Of a stretch of DNA of 64,000 nucleotides, positions 34,096 through 45,011 are shown piece by piece (positions within the stretch are counted from its first letter, which is position 1; each line of letters begins with the position of its first letter). The position numbers were made by a program, and so were the translations under genes. A model generated the notes under the pieces. It was given only the letters and a program-made list of their open reading frames with translations. It was not told the DNA's origin and did no database searches. Location of the stretch: the NCBI RefSeq assembly GCF_045679555.1, contig NC_092122.1, positions 9,977,602-10,041,601 of the forward strand. The letters run 5' to 3'. This DNA comes from Salvelinus alpinus. Taxonomy: Eukaryota; Chordata; Actinopteri; Salmoniformes; Salmonidae.

Positions 34096-37000
34096 AAATA
34101 CAGGTGAGTTCATGTCCTCATTTTATAGTTTTAGATTACATCTACACACATTTCGACATTATTACTAATGTTCCTATTTTCAGCGTTCTAGTACAGTTTT
34201 ACTAGTACCGTTCCATACATACGAGCATGACAGAATGTCAATAGCATTTATGAATTACATATAAACGAGAGCTTAACTTTATAAATATTTTTTTGTAATA
34301 AAACTCAAAAGTCATGTATCTATGGTCCTGAAAACGAGTGATTGTAAAGCAAACTAGTTTGAAAGTAACCTTATCTACATGCTCGTGCCCATATCTAGCA
34401 CGATATGCATGCGGTCATGCAGTACGCACTGTTTGTACTCATTATGCATGGTTGAAAATGACAACTAAACAAAGCACACTTGGTATTTCATCGTACAATG
34501 AATGCGTTTCACCCGTATTTATCCTGAACAGTAACTTGTTTAGTGTCTTGAAATTCGTAGTAATTCGTGCACGAGGTACTGTTAGACACTTCACTCTGTT
34601 TTCAAGTCGCAGAATGTATATTAAGTTTTGTTATAGGCTATTGTGAGTTGAAGACGACTTTTCTTTTTTTACAATTAGACGCATTCAAATGAGAATTTTC
34701 AGAACATGTCTATGAATTAATACAATTTGCCTTCATTCATATGTTCAGCATTGATGTACATTTTTCTTAAGTCACAAGAATTGTGTTAACTTACTTTCTA
34801 ATGAAACGTATGTTTCACTTCAAATGCTGTTAATGGATTTATAGAATTGCCATTATGGGAATACTGTGGAGGGGATCAGTCTTATTTTTAAGAGATGCAC
34901 AAAAAGCTGGTCCAATGCTGTGCTCTTAAATTGGAGGTGTGCATTTATTAGGCAGACGTGTGGGCTATTCAAAGAGAAATTATCTTTAATGTATTATCAT
35001 TAAAGAGAAGAAAAAAAATGTAACTTCATATTCATCTCCAGCAACATCAACATATGTGAAAATAAGTATTTCCAATGACATAAACCAATTAGTAAGCATG
35101 TCATTGGAAACTTTTTTTTAAACTAAAAACATAAAGTGCACTTTTCACATGTTGGTGATGAATATGAAGTATAATATTTTTTTTTTTTTCTGAGCAAAGC
35201 ACATAGCACAGCTTCCCCTTTATTTATTTTATTGCCTTAGTCACAGTTATAAAGAAAAGCATAGTTGCGTGTTATCGCTTTTCAACATTAAAGTTATCTC
35301 AAGTATAAAGAGTACACACACTAAAGTGGGGATCATCAACTCGATTCAGCTGCGAGCCGATTTTATAAAACATTTTCTTGAATGGATGGTCGGGGGCCAG
35401 AAACATAGTTACATATTAGTTGACTGCAAATTGACTTCAAGAAGCCCAAACAGATATTTGACTAAAACATAATAATTATAAACTTTGCATATGATCATGT
35501 TTCTCTATACATGGGAATAAATCACTTGGTGCTGAGTTCCTTTTTTTACTGTCTTATGTCCAATAAATTCTATACATAATATGTATACTGAACAAAAAAT
35601 ATATGCAACAATTTCAAATAACTGAGTTACATTTAAGGAAATCAGTCAATTGAAATAAAGGCCCTAATCCTATGGATTTCACATTAATGGACAGCGGCGT
35701 AGCCATTGGTGGGCCGGACCCCAAGTGGGTGGGCCAATATCCTCCCAGGCCCACCCAGGTGTCTACTTTGAAGAATCTTAAATATATTTAGATTTGTTTA
35801 ACACTTTTTGGTTACTACATGATTCCATATGTGTTTTTTCATAGTTTTCATGTCTTCACTATTATTCTACAATATAGTAAAAATAAAGACCCTTGACTGA
35901 GATGTCCAAACTTTTGACTGTGTATACAGACCCCTTTGACTTTTTCCAGATGTTACATTACAGCCTTATTCTAAAATTGATGAAAGTAACAATCTACACA
36001 CACTACCACATAATGACAAAGCAAAAACAGCTAAACATTTTTGTTGTTGAAATATCACATTTACATAAGTATTCAGACCCTTGTTAAAGGGTATTACAGC
36101 CACGATTCTTCTTGGGTATGACACTACAAGCTTGGTATACCTGTATTTGTGAGTTCCTCCCATTCTTCGCTGCAGATCCTCTCAAGCTCTGTCAGGTTGG
36201 ATGGGGAGCAACGCAGCACAGCTATTTCCAAGTCGCTCCAGAGATGTTCGATCAAGTTCAAATCCGGGCTCTGACTGGGCCACTCAAGGACACTCAGACT
36301 TGTCCTGAAGCCACTCCCGTGTTGTCTTGGCTGTGTGTTTAGGGTTGTTATCCTGTTAGAAGATGAACTTTAGCCCCAGTCTGAGGTCCTGAGTGCTCTG
36401 GAACAGGTTTTCATCAAGGATCTCTCTATACTTTGCCTCGATCCTGACTAGTCTCCCAGTCCCTACCGCTCAAAAACATCCCCACAGCATTATGCTGCCA
36501 CCACCATGCTTCACCATAGGGATGGTGCCAGGTTTCCTCCAAACGGCATTCAAGTACAGGAGTATTTCTAACCTCCGCAAATCCAAACTTAAGAGTTTTT
36601 GTGTTAAGGGGGGGTGGCGATAGCAGACAGTTGCTGATGCAGTGTACACAAACTGCAGAGATTCCCCTCATACATTTTACTGCAAAAGTCACTACAGAAA
36701 TTGGGAATTTAACACGTTAACCCAGTGGAATTTGTTTTAAAATTTCTGTGGACAGTATAGAGATTTTTCTTTTTTTTAGGGTAAAGGCTTAGTTTCAGGT
36801 TTAGTATTATAGTTTCTGACTGCGCATGTTCGTGCATGACATCTTGATTTGGATTACCGTCTGTTATCATTAAAAGGGATCTTGTTTTGTTTGAGTAGCC
36901 CAGTGTTTTGTCCTGTCTCCTTGTGCTAATGCATGTGTGTTTCTCTCCTAACAGGCTGGTACTGGGGCAGCCTGACTGCCAACGAAGCCAAAGAGATTCT

Positions 37001-37433
37001 CCAGGATGCATCGGAGGGCACCTTCCTGCTGCGAGACAGCTCCCAGAGGGACTACCTGTTCACCATCTCTGCCATGACCTCCGCCGGCCCAACCAACTTG
37101 CGCATCGAGTACAAGGAGGGGAAGTTTAAACTGGACTCGGTGGTGCTGATCAAGCCCAAGCTCAAACAGTTTGACAGTGTGGTGCACCTGGTGGAACACT
37201 ACGTGCAGCTGTCCAGGACTACCAGTAAAAGACCGTCGTCAGGGGCGTCGCAGTCCCTGGCCCAACCCAACGGGACAGTTCAGCTGCTCCTGACCAAGCC
37301 TGTGTACACTGCCACGCCCTCTCTACAGCACCTGTCCCGGATCGCCATCAACAACGCCACCAGGCAGGTGCAGGAGCTGCCTTTACCCAACAGGCTAAAG
37401 AACTACCTGACGGACTACAGCTACAATGTATAG
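33977..37433 (+). CDS. socs2: SOCS2, suppressor of cytokine signalling 2
   Basis: Exons 33977-34103 and 36955-37433 (donor CAG/GTGAGT, acceptor CTAACAG/GC, phase 1) give 201 residues; human SOCS2 has 198. The SH2 domain covers about residues 44-155, starting [14 protein letters not shown]. Its phosphotyrosine-binding arginine is Arg69 in FLLRDSS. The C-terminal SOCS box (about 160-201) has a BC box [10 protein letters not shown] and a Cul5-box LPLP at 184-187. It recruits elongin B/C and cullin 5 to ubiquitinate targets such as the growth hormone receptor. The BC-box cysteine usual in mammals is serine here. The first exon codes a poorly conserved, acidic N-terminus. cradd follows on the same strand, as in human. 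Regulation by STAT5 feedback is suggested by the seven GAS sites. Confidence 0.95.
34104..36954. other. socs2 intron between the coding exons
   Basis: 34104-35585 is AT-rich with nothing recognised. 35586-36560 is filled by transposon fragments. 36561-36954 is unique up to the acceptor. Confidence 0.6.
35586..36560. mobile_element. Three abutting Tc1/mariner fragments
   Basis: 35586-35757: end of the ACTGAACAAAAA family, whole at 51098-51709. 35759-35921: end of a family with GATGTCCAAACTTTTGACTG. 35926-36560: end and C-terminal transposase part of a CAGACCCCTTTGAC family, coding on the minus strand (an LNLIEHLW-like region near 36255). None is intact; ends are missing where they join. Confidence 0.65.
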
Positions 37434-38890
37434 TAGGACTACAAATCCCAGATGTGGTGTGGGATAGAGAGCACTGCACCTGCCATGTAGTGGCTATCAC
37501 CCAGTCTGAAGTCTACCTTTAGCCCCAACCACTAGACATGGCTTGACGGCTCCCGTACTTCTGGAAGGATTGATGTTGTGCAATATGGTTAGAGCCAAGT
37601 CAGTCAACTAGTCCTCAGGAAGCTAGGTGGAATTTCTCCCATATTACTACACCCTTCCAGTTCATTTAGAGCTACAGTTGTTAATCAAAAAGGGCTTAGA
37701 AGTTGGAGCTAAGGGTTGATTTCAGACCCGGGTCATGTTCATAATCTTTGAAACTGCTGCAATTTTTTGTTCAAGTGGTGGTATACCCTGCCTGCAGACC
37801 AGCTCAGGTAACAGTGTTTCAGACCCTTCTGAACGAGACTCAGGAGGGGTGGCAGTTAGCACACTTTTTTTTTCTTTTTTTTTCTCCTTCTTGTTTCAAA
37901 GCTTTGTTACTTTTCATAATCTGCCTCATGTCTGTGACATGAGCATGTGACACGGTGTCCACTTTCATTCTGAATTATGTTTTAGTTTGTTCATATTCTA
38001 TTTTTTTTGTACTGTAATCATAAGGCTGGGGTGTCAAACTACATGTAGGGGAACTAACTACTACATTTTTCAGTAGCTTGGAGGTAGTTTCAAATCTTGG
38101 TAGTATTTTCAGTGGTTTCAGTGGTTAATTACTTTTTTTCGTGTAGCTAACTACTGGAACTACACACAACCCCTTTTTTGTGTAAAATTGGCCAGAATTT
38201 CTTTTTTTTGCATCAGACCTACTTAATTATCACTTGAAAGCGTTTTGGTGTTTAATAGGGCTGAATATTTGACTCCAGGGTGATTTTTAACGTAGTAGTT
38301 TGGATGTAGTGAACACATTTTTCAAAATCACTTTAGTTAAGTAAGCTATAAGAGTAGCTTCTTCCAGTGCGACGTACTTGGTAAACTATTTTCAGACTAG
38401 CTTCCCCAACACTGAGAATTATATATATATTTTTTCTCACTCAGTTCAGATTTTGGTTTTGATAAAGCACAAGCAATTTACAGGCTTCAAATCTGACGTT
38501 GGTTTCTCTCACACTGTCTCACTCTGCCGCCTCCTGCTAAGAGGTTAAAAATAATTACTTTCAGGAAGTGCTCAAACCTGGATTTTGCTCCCACTACGCA
38601 TCAAGTGTTCTGTGAAACATCTACTTCATCACTGCATTTTCTTTCAATAGAAAATGCCCTTGAGCAAGTCAATGCTCACACCTCAGAACTAGACCTTTAT
38701 TAGACACAGGCTGTATCTAATGTCTAGCTATTACGGCTGTGTTTAAAAGGAATTATATTGGATGTTCGCCCAGGGGTTTTCATTGGATCAACGTGAATCT
38801 TATTTTAATCAACAATTTTGGAAGTATTTATTGATTGTTCTACTGTGTTTCCTATTAAAGTTACAAATAAATCCTGAAAGCATGTTTTAT
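37434..38890 (+). other. socs2: Likely socs2 3' UTR
   Basis: From the stop at 37431-37433 to an AATAAA at 38866-38871. A non-autonomous transposon (38022-38414) lies inside. AU-rich ATTTA words occur near 38825. The extent is inferred from the first good poly(A) signal. Confidence 0.45.
38022..38414. mobile_element. Non-autonomous DNA transposon in the socs2 3' UTR
   Basis: Right end CTTCCCCAACACTG; left end a diverged GGCTGGGGTGTCAAACTA. Related to 29139-29572 by its ends and by the AACTACTG/ACTACAT-type interior. No coding capacity. Confidence 0.55.
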
Positions 38891-39042
38891 CATAGCCTCT
38901 ATTCTGCAATTTGGGAGGCAATAATGAATGTGATGCAGGGCTGTCATGGCGCTCCTGTGTATTGTTTGAGTCATTCTCTCAATTTATAAAGGGTTCAGTG
39001 TGAACAATTCTCGCAGAATATTCCAGAAATCACTCTTGATAC

Positions 39043-40548
39043 TAGAGGTCGACAGATTATGAATTTTTTTCAACGCCAATACCGATTTATTGGAGGACCC
39101 AAAAAAGCAGATGCCGATTTATTATTTATTTATAATGACAATTACAACAATACTGAATTAACACAACTTATTATAATACATCAATAAAATCAATTTAGCC
39201 TCAAATAAATAATGAAACATGTTCAATTTGGTTTAAATAATGCAAAAACAGTTTGAGAAGAAAGTAAAAGTGCAATATGTGCCATGTTTAAAAAAAAAAA
39301 AGGCTAAAGTTTAAGTTCCTTGCTCAGAACATATGAAAGCTGGTGGTTCCTTTTAACATGAGTCTTCAATATTCCCAGGTAAGAAGTTTTAGGTTGTAAT
39401 TATAGGACTATTTCTCTCTATACCATTTGTATTTCATATACCTTTGACTATTGGATGTTCTTATAGGCACTTTAGTATTGCCAGTGTAACAGTATAGCTT
39501 CCGTCCCGCTCCTCGCTCGAACCAGGAACACATCGACAACAGCCACCCTCGACGCATCGTTACCCATCGCTCCACAAAAGCCACGGCCCTTGCAGAGCAA
39601 GGGGAACAACTACTCCCAAGTCTCAGAGCGAGTGACGTCACCGATTTGAAACGCTATTAGCGCACACCCCGCTAACTAGCTAACCATTTCACATCAGTTA
39701 CACCAGCCTAATCTCGGGAGTTGATAGGCTTGAAGTCAAAAACAGCTCAATAGTTGAAGCATTGCGAAGAGCTGCTGGCAAAACGCACGAAAGTGCTGTT
39801 TGAATTCATGCGTACGAGCCTGCTGCAGTCAGACTGCTCTATCAAATATCAATCAGACTTAATTATAACATAACACACAGAAATACGAGCCTTTGGTCAT
39901 TAATATGGTCGAATCCGGAAACTATCATCTCGAAAACAAAACGTTTATTCTTTCAGTGAAATACGGAACCGTTCCGTATTTTATCTAATGGGTGGCATCA
40001 CTTAGTCTAAATATTGCTGTTACATTGTACAACCTTCAATGTTATGTCATAATTACGTAAAATTCTGACAAATTAGTTCGCAACGAGCCAGGCGGCCCAA
40101 ACTGTTGCATATACCCTGACTCTGCGTGCAATGAACGCAAGAGAAGTGACACAATTTCACCTGGTTAATATTGCCTGCTAATCTGGATTACTTTTAGCTT
40201 AATATGCAGGTTTAAAAATATATACTTCTGTGTATTGATTTTAAGAAAAGCATTGATGTTTATGGTTAGGTACAGTCGTGCAACGATTGTGCTTTTTTCG
40301 CAAATGGGCTTTTGTTAAATCATCCCCCGTTTGGCGAAGTTGGCTGTCTTTGTTAGGAAGAAATAGTCTTCACACAGTTCGCAACGAGCCAGGCGGCCCA
40401 AACTGCTGCATATACTCTGACTTGCAAGAGAAGTAACACAATTTCCCTAGTTAAATAAAGGTGTCCAAAAATACAGATTTCCGATTGTTATGAAAACTTG
40501 AAATGGGCCCTAATTAATCGGCCATTCCGATTAATCGGTCGACCTCTA
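39043..40548. mobile_element. hAT-type element with perfect 8-bp target duplication
   Basis: CTTGATAC lies on both sides (39035-39042, 40549-40556). Ends TAGAGGTCGACAGATTA and, reversed, TAGAGGTCGACCGATTA. 1506 bp, no intact transposase. A ~70-bp piece beginning GTTCGCAACGAGCCAGGCGG is repeated at about 40076 and 40378. Confidence 0.85.
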
Positions 40549-43309
40549 CTTGATACATGATCATGACATTTACTGTTTTCATATGGTGCTTAAACACAAG
40601 GGTAATGTTTTCTCTGTGAGGAAACCAGAAAAATAAAACTTAAGACTTCCTATCTCTGTGTGAAGGTTATTTTTAGTTTAAATTTAGCTGTAGGCTCTGG
40701 GGCAAGAGGTTGGGTTGACTTTGAGGGGGCATAGGGATGAGGCCCCAGTCTATTGTTTTTGTTTGAAATTAAACATAATAGAACCTGCCCACCGGCCACT
40801 AAAACAATCGATTCCTGCTACTGAGACCTGGCTTGGCTCGCAACAAGCCGGCACACACAGCGCTGGTCTCTGTGGGTTAGTTGGTTGCATTCCTGCGGCT
40901 TCTACAGCAGGATGCGCCGTTTAGACTTGGCTGGGGCAGATAGAAATGGAGCGGATAGAATTTGATGCAAGACAGAGAATCATCAATCATGTCTGATCTG
41001 CAGAAAATATTTCTGTAAATGAATGTTCTGTAATGTTGAGTTGTCCTGAAATAATATGCCCCTTAGCAGCAGATGCAAAATGCTGTTCAAAGGTGCAGAT
41101 TGGAGCAGACTGAATTGACGCAATTTCCAATTAATCAAAGAACTGAGCGCTTCGGTAGGCTATATGTTAAATTTCCACCTGCAGCATTGTTCAGCTTTAT
41201 GTAGTGCATGTTGGATACATCCGTGCTCACAGTACAGTGGCTTACCCTCTTGAAGAACACACTGTGTGTGGGGCACAGGGGCTGCAGCCTGCTTGGCTCT
41301 GGGCCGTCCTAGCTAGCGCTGGTTTGATGAGATCAGGCTGGGTATTAGATCGTATTCTGCTTGTGGTGCAGAATGAGACTTAAATCCCCGTGCCCATGCT
41401 TACACTTTCTATAGGGACTGTTCATTCTGTAGTGGTCGCATGATGGAAAGGCCGGTAGTGTAGGGATGTGTTCTGCTGTACCTGCAGGTTATCACCTTCC
41501 TCAGTCCAAACACCATTATCCCCAGTAAGCGGGGAGAAAGGTTTAAATTTAGCAGGCTGGAAAACCTGCCTGTTTGGTAACACTACCTGAACACTCAATA
41601 TGGACTGATTTTCTGTGCAGACAGTAGCAGAAATCATTTTCCTGAGAAATCCACCGGGTCCAAGAACAAACCTTGGTAAGGGCCAAGTAGAGCTATTGGA
41701 GAGGCAGCTTTGGAATGTGTCAATATGTGTTGCATTCATAACTGATTACTAACCAATTACATCTTGATAATGTGTGTGCTTTGTCTCTTCATGTTATATA
41801 CTTCAAGTCACCTGCAAAGCACATCTACTGTCAACTACTTTTATAATACATCACTAAGAGGCATAACACTTGCTTCATTACATGACAGAGGAACAGGTTA
41901 TATAACAGGTTTGTTTTACAGAAATGGTCAATTTCCCTCCACATTGCTTCCTGCTTTCATAATCCGAGACAGCTGCAGACTTCAACAAAGTCTTGTTGTA
42001 ATGGCTGAAACGGAAGAGCTACTGTGTCAATCAGGACTCAAAGGTAAGACCGTTGATGATTGGTTGAATATGAAGAATACTTGGAACAAGGTTGTCAATT
42101 GTCATATCGACCATGGGTTATGGCCAGGGTTTCCCCTGCTGAGCTGTAGGGAAGCTATCTGACACTCCCTGAAGGGAGAGTAAGTAGACCTACTAGAGCT
42201 GATGCCTGTCGTTGACTACAAAGCTCTCACCGGGTCACTAGGGCTTTTTTTTCTCACTGTAAACCTGTCAGTTGCTTTCTGTTATCAATCACCAGTCCAA
42301 CCTGTTCTGGTATCCGTTATTATTACTGGGATATTTAAAAGGCAAATACAGCATACTTGTTCTTGTCATTCATATCCAAGTCTACCATGCAAATATGAAG
42401 CCTGGTAACAGCCTCAACAGATCAGTTGGGACATGAGTTTCAGAGCTGATCTTATATCTGGACATGGTTCAGTAATGCAGAACTGGGTGCAGCTAGACAC
42501 ATTTGAAAGTTTTATATTAATTGTGCAGTTCATCTCTATTATTGTAGTATTATAAACACCGTTAAGCACCAGAGATGCAGAAATGTTCCTTTGTCTCTGT
42601 TTGCATTCTCATGTAATTATGTTGGCTTGGCTCTGCAGCCATATAGGTTTTAGACTGGACACTGTTCTGAGAGTTAAAATGCTTTGCACTGGCACTGCAC
42701 ATTGCCACACGGATGGGACATGAGGTTTCAGATGTAACTGAAAATGGCAGGTCAGATTAACATGACAATGATGACATAGAGACCTGCCTGTCAACATGGG
42801 TTTAACTCATTAACTGATGTCACATGGGATCCCATCAGGGATTTATACTCAAGGCTTCGGCTCCCTCACCTTATACCTTTCAAGCACAACTTACAGTGAT
42901 TTTAGTTTAATAAGAATGAAAACGGTTTTGTTTTATTGTTGACACAGAAATCAGTCTAAAGCTGTTTATTTACACAGGCAGCCCAGTTCTGATTATTTGC
43001 TCATAATTGGGCAAAAGACTCGAATTGGGCTGCCTGTTTAAAGGCAGCCATAAAAGCAAAAAATAATTGTAGGTTTTTTTGTAGAATCTATTTCCTATCA
43101 AATAGATCCAGTAGCAATGTTGTTTTTCAGAAGTAAAGGAAAAAAATGGACATTTAGTAAATGCATTGTTTGCAAGACAAACATGAGACATGTTAATTAT
43201 GCCACAGACAGAATATTATTGGGAAGAGCCATCAGAGAGGAAAGACCACTTGGCTCAAGTTTAGTCAGACATTACATAGCTGTGCCCCTGATGAGGAAGT
43301 AAACGGGCC
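40549..43309. other. socs2-cradd intergenic, no gene seen
   Basis: Several open frames of 60-130 codons (for example 41764-42162) show no domain and no splice context. Contains one small MITE at 42969-43042. Confidence 0.5.
42969..43042. mobile_element. Short MITE remnant
   Basis: TTACACAGGCAGCCCAGTTC at the left and GAATTGGGCTGCCTGTTTAA at the right form inverted ends around a ~30-bp centre. Confidence 0.6.
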
Positions 43310-44405
43310 GGCAATTGCATTGGAGAACGTTCCTCCGTGGCTGTTTCCGAAACCAAGTTTAGATGTGGATATGATTGAGGGCAGGAGAGAATGGGGTGGG
43401 GATGTTATTTGGTGTGTGGAGAGATATATAGATAATCGGTATTATTTGTTTTTAATAAGGATAGATACAGATGGTTCAAAGGATCCAGTCAGTGGTAGGG
43501 TGGGGGCTGGGGTGTATATCCCAGGTTTCAATGTTGGAGTATGTAAGCAGTTAACTGACTATGTGTCAGTGTATGCGGCCGAGTTGATGGCCATGATTCT
43601 AGGTTTGAGATGGGCGGAGGAGATGAAACCACTCAGAGAGGTGATCTGCTCTGATTCGGCTGCAGTGTTGAGTGGTGTGAAGACGGGCAGGTCAGATAGG
43701 GGAGACTTGTTTGTGGAGATGATGGTGCTGTTAATAGGATTGCAGACGATGGGAGTGGTGGTAAGCTTTTGCTGGGTTACCGCCAATGTGGGTGTGGTGG
43801 GTAAATGAGATGGTCGATGTGGTGGCTAAGAGTGCTGTGAGGAGAGCGGGGGTAGATATTCAGGTCCCGCTGGGCTGCAGGGAAGTTAAATCCTTGATCC
43901 GGGCAAAAGGGCTTGATTTTTGGCAAATGTAGCGGGATGCTAGTGGGTAATGGGAGGCAATTTTATCTTGTGCATGGGTCAGTAAAGGAAGAGGTGGAGA
44001 GAGAGGATTTAGGTGAGAGGATGATGTGTGGAGTAGACTACCGTCTGGGCACACAGGTTTGAATGCCACGTTGTGGATGATAGGGTGACATGGAACAGGC
44101 CTGTGTGAGTGTTTAGTGGAGCAAACAGTGGAGCATGTGTTGATATTTTGTGAATTGTATGACGTAGATAGGGAGAGATTGTGTGAAATGGTTAGAGAGG
44201 CTGGACGGGGTTGGGGTATGAGTGGTGTAGTGGGGGGAGGAAAGTGGTGTCTAGGGTTCTATGTTACTTTCTTAAAGGAACAGGACTAATGAAGCAAATT
44301 TTATGTAGTTAGGCTGTGACTGTCCTCACACTCCAGAACAATAAGTGGCGCTGTATGCGCCGTAAAAGTTGGGTGTGATCCGCCAACCCAATCCCAAAGA
44401 AGAGG
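43310..44405 (+). mobile_element. 3' part of a LINE with RNase H domain (I/Nimb-like)
   Basis: Open 43320-43808 with an RNase HI fold pattern: IDTDGSKDP (first catalytic Asp), YAAELMA (Glu), ICSDSAAVL (Asp). A frame change follows after VGVVG, and the remaining coding part is broken. The 3' end has CACACTCCAGAACAATAAGTGG, a motif I know from fish LINEs of this type. LINEs bearing RNase H belong to the I group; the Nimb label is tentative. It ends about 300 bp before the cradd ATG. Confidence 0.75.
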
Positions 44406-44704
44406 AACTAAGCAGATGAGCGTGCCGAAAGTTATTGTAAAACAAGAGGAATGACAGTTGACATGAAATTAATCATGTAATAAGGTTAGTTTTTGTTCAC
44501 GTTGTGACAACAAAAACAAGAAATCTTTGCGTATATGCTGCAGTTAACGTTAGCAGCAAACCAACGTCGCATGTAGGCGATCTAGCTGGCTAGCTGATGT
44601 AGCTAGCTAATGTTTGCCAATAAATATTGGCTATGGTGGGTTCATTTGACGAAATATATGTTTGTAGACATTATGTACGACTAGCTAGTTATTTCATGAC
44701 AACT

Positions 44705-45011
44705 ATGGACCCGAGGCACAAAGAAATACTCAGGAAACACCGGCTGGACCTGTCCAATCAAATTTTAATTGATGACACCATAGTTCAATTCCTGTACCAG
44801 GAGAACATTTTAACAGAGAGCCAGGTGGACGAGATTCAGTCCCAAATAGGCAACAAGAAGAAGACGTTGAGACTGCTGGATATCCTTCCCACCCGAGGTC
44901 CGCTGGCGTTTGGTACATTTCTGAATTCCCTGGAGGAAGAGTTTCCTTGGGTGAGAGACGAGCTACTCCAGAACTTGGAGCAACCCAACGTACCTGGGCA
45001 AAGTCCAACAG
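44705..45011 (+). CDS. cradd: CRADD (RAIDD) first coding exon, CARD domain, partial gene
   Basis: 102 codons plus one base, ending at a CAG/GTGAGA donor. The peptide begins MDPRHKEILRKHRLDL and has IVQFLYQENILTE, KKKTLRLLDILPTRGP and FLNSLEEEFPWVRDEL. This is the CARD of the adaptor that joins caspase-2 to PIDD/RIPK1. The start at 44705 aligns with the mammalian start; in-frame ATGs at 44633 and 44696 would add 24 or 3 residues. The death-domain exon was not found in the remaining 19 kb, consistent with the large CRADD intron of mammals. Neighbour and strand order (SOCS2 then CRADD) are as in human. Confidence 0.9.

Noticed and set aside
41764-42162. 132-codon open frame between socs2 and cradd
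   Set aside because: No domain, no splice signals, ordinary intergenic composition.
44627-44704. Longer N-terminus for cradd
   Set aside because: The frame is open, but homology with mammalian CRADD begins at 44705.
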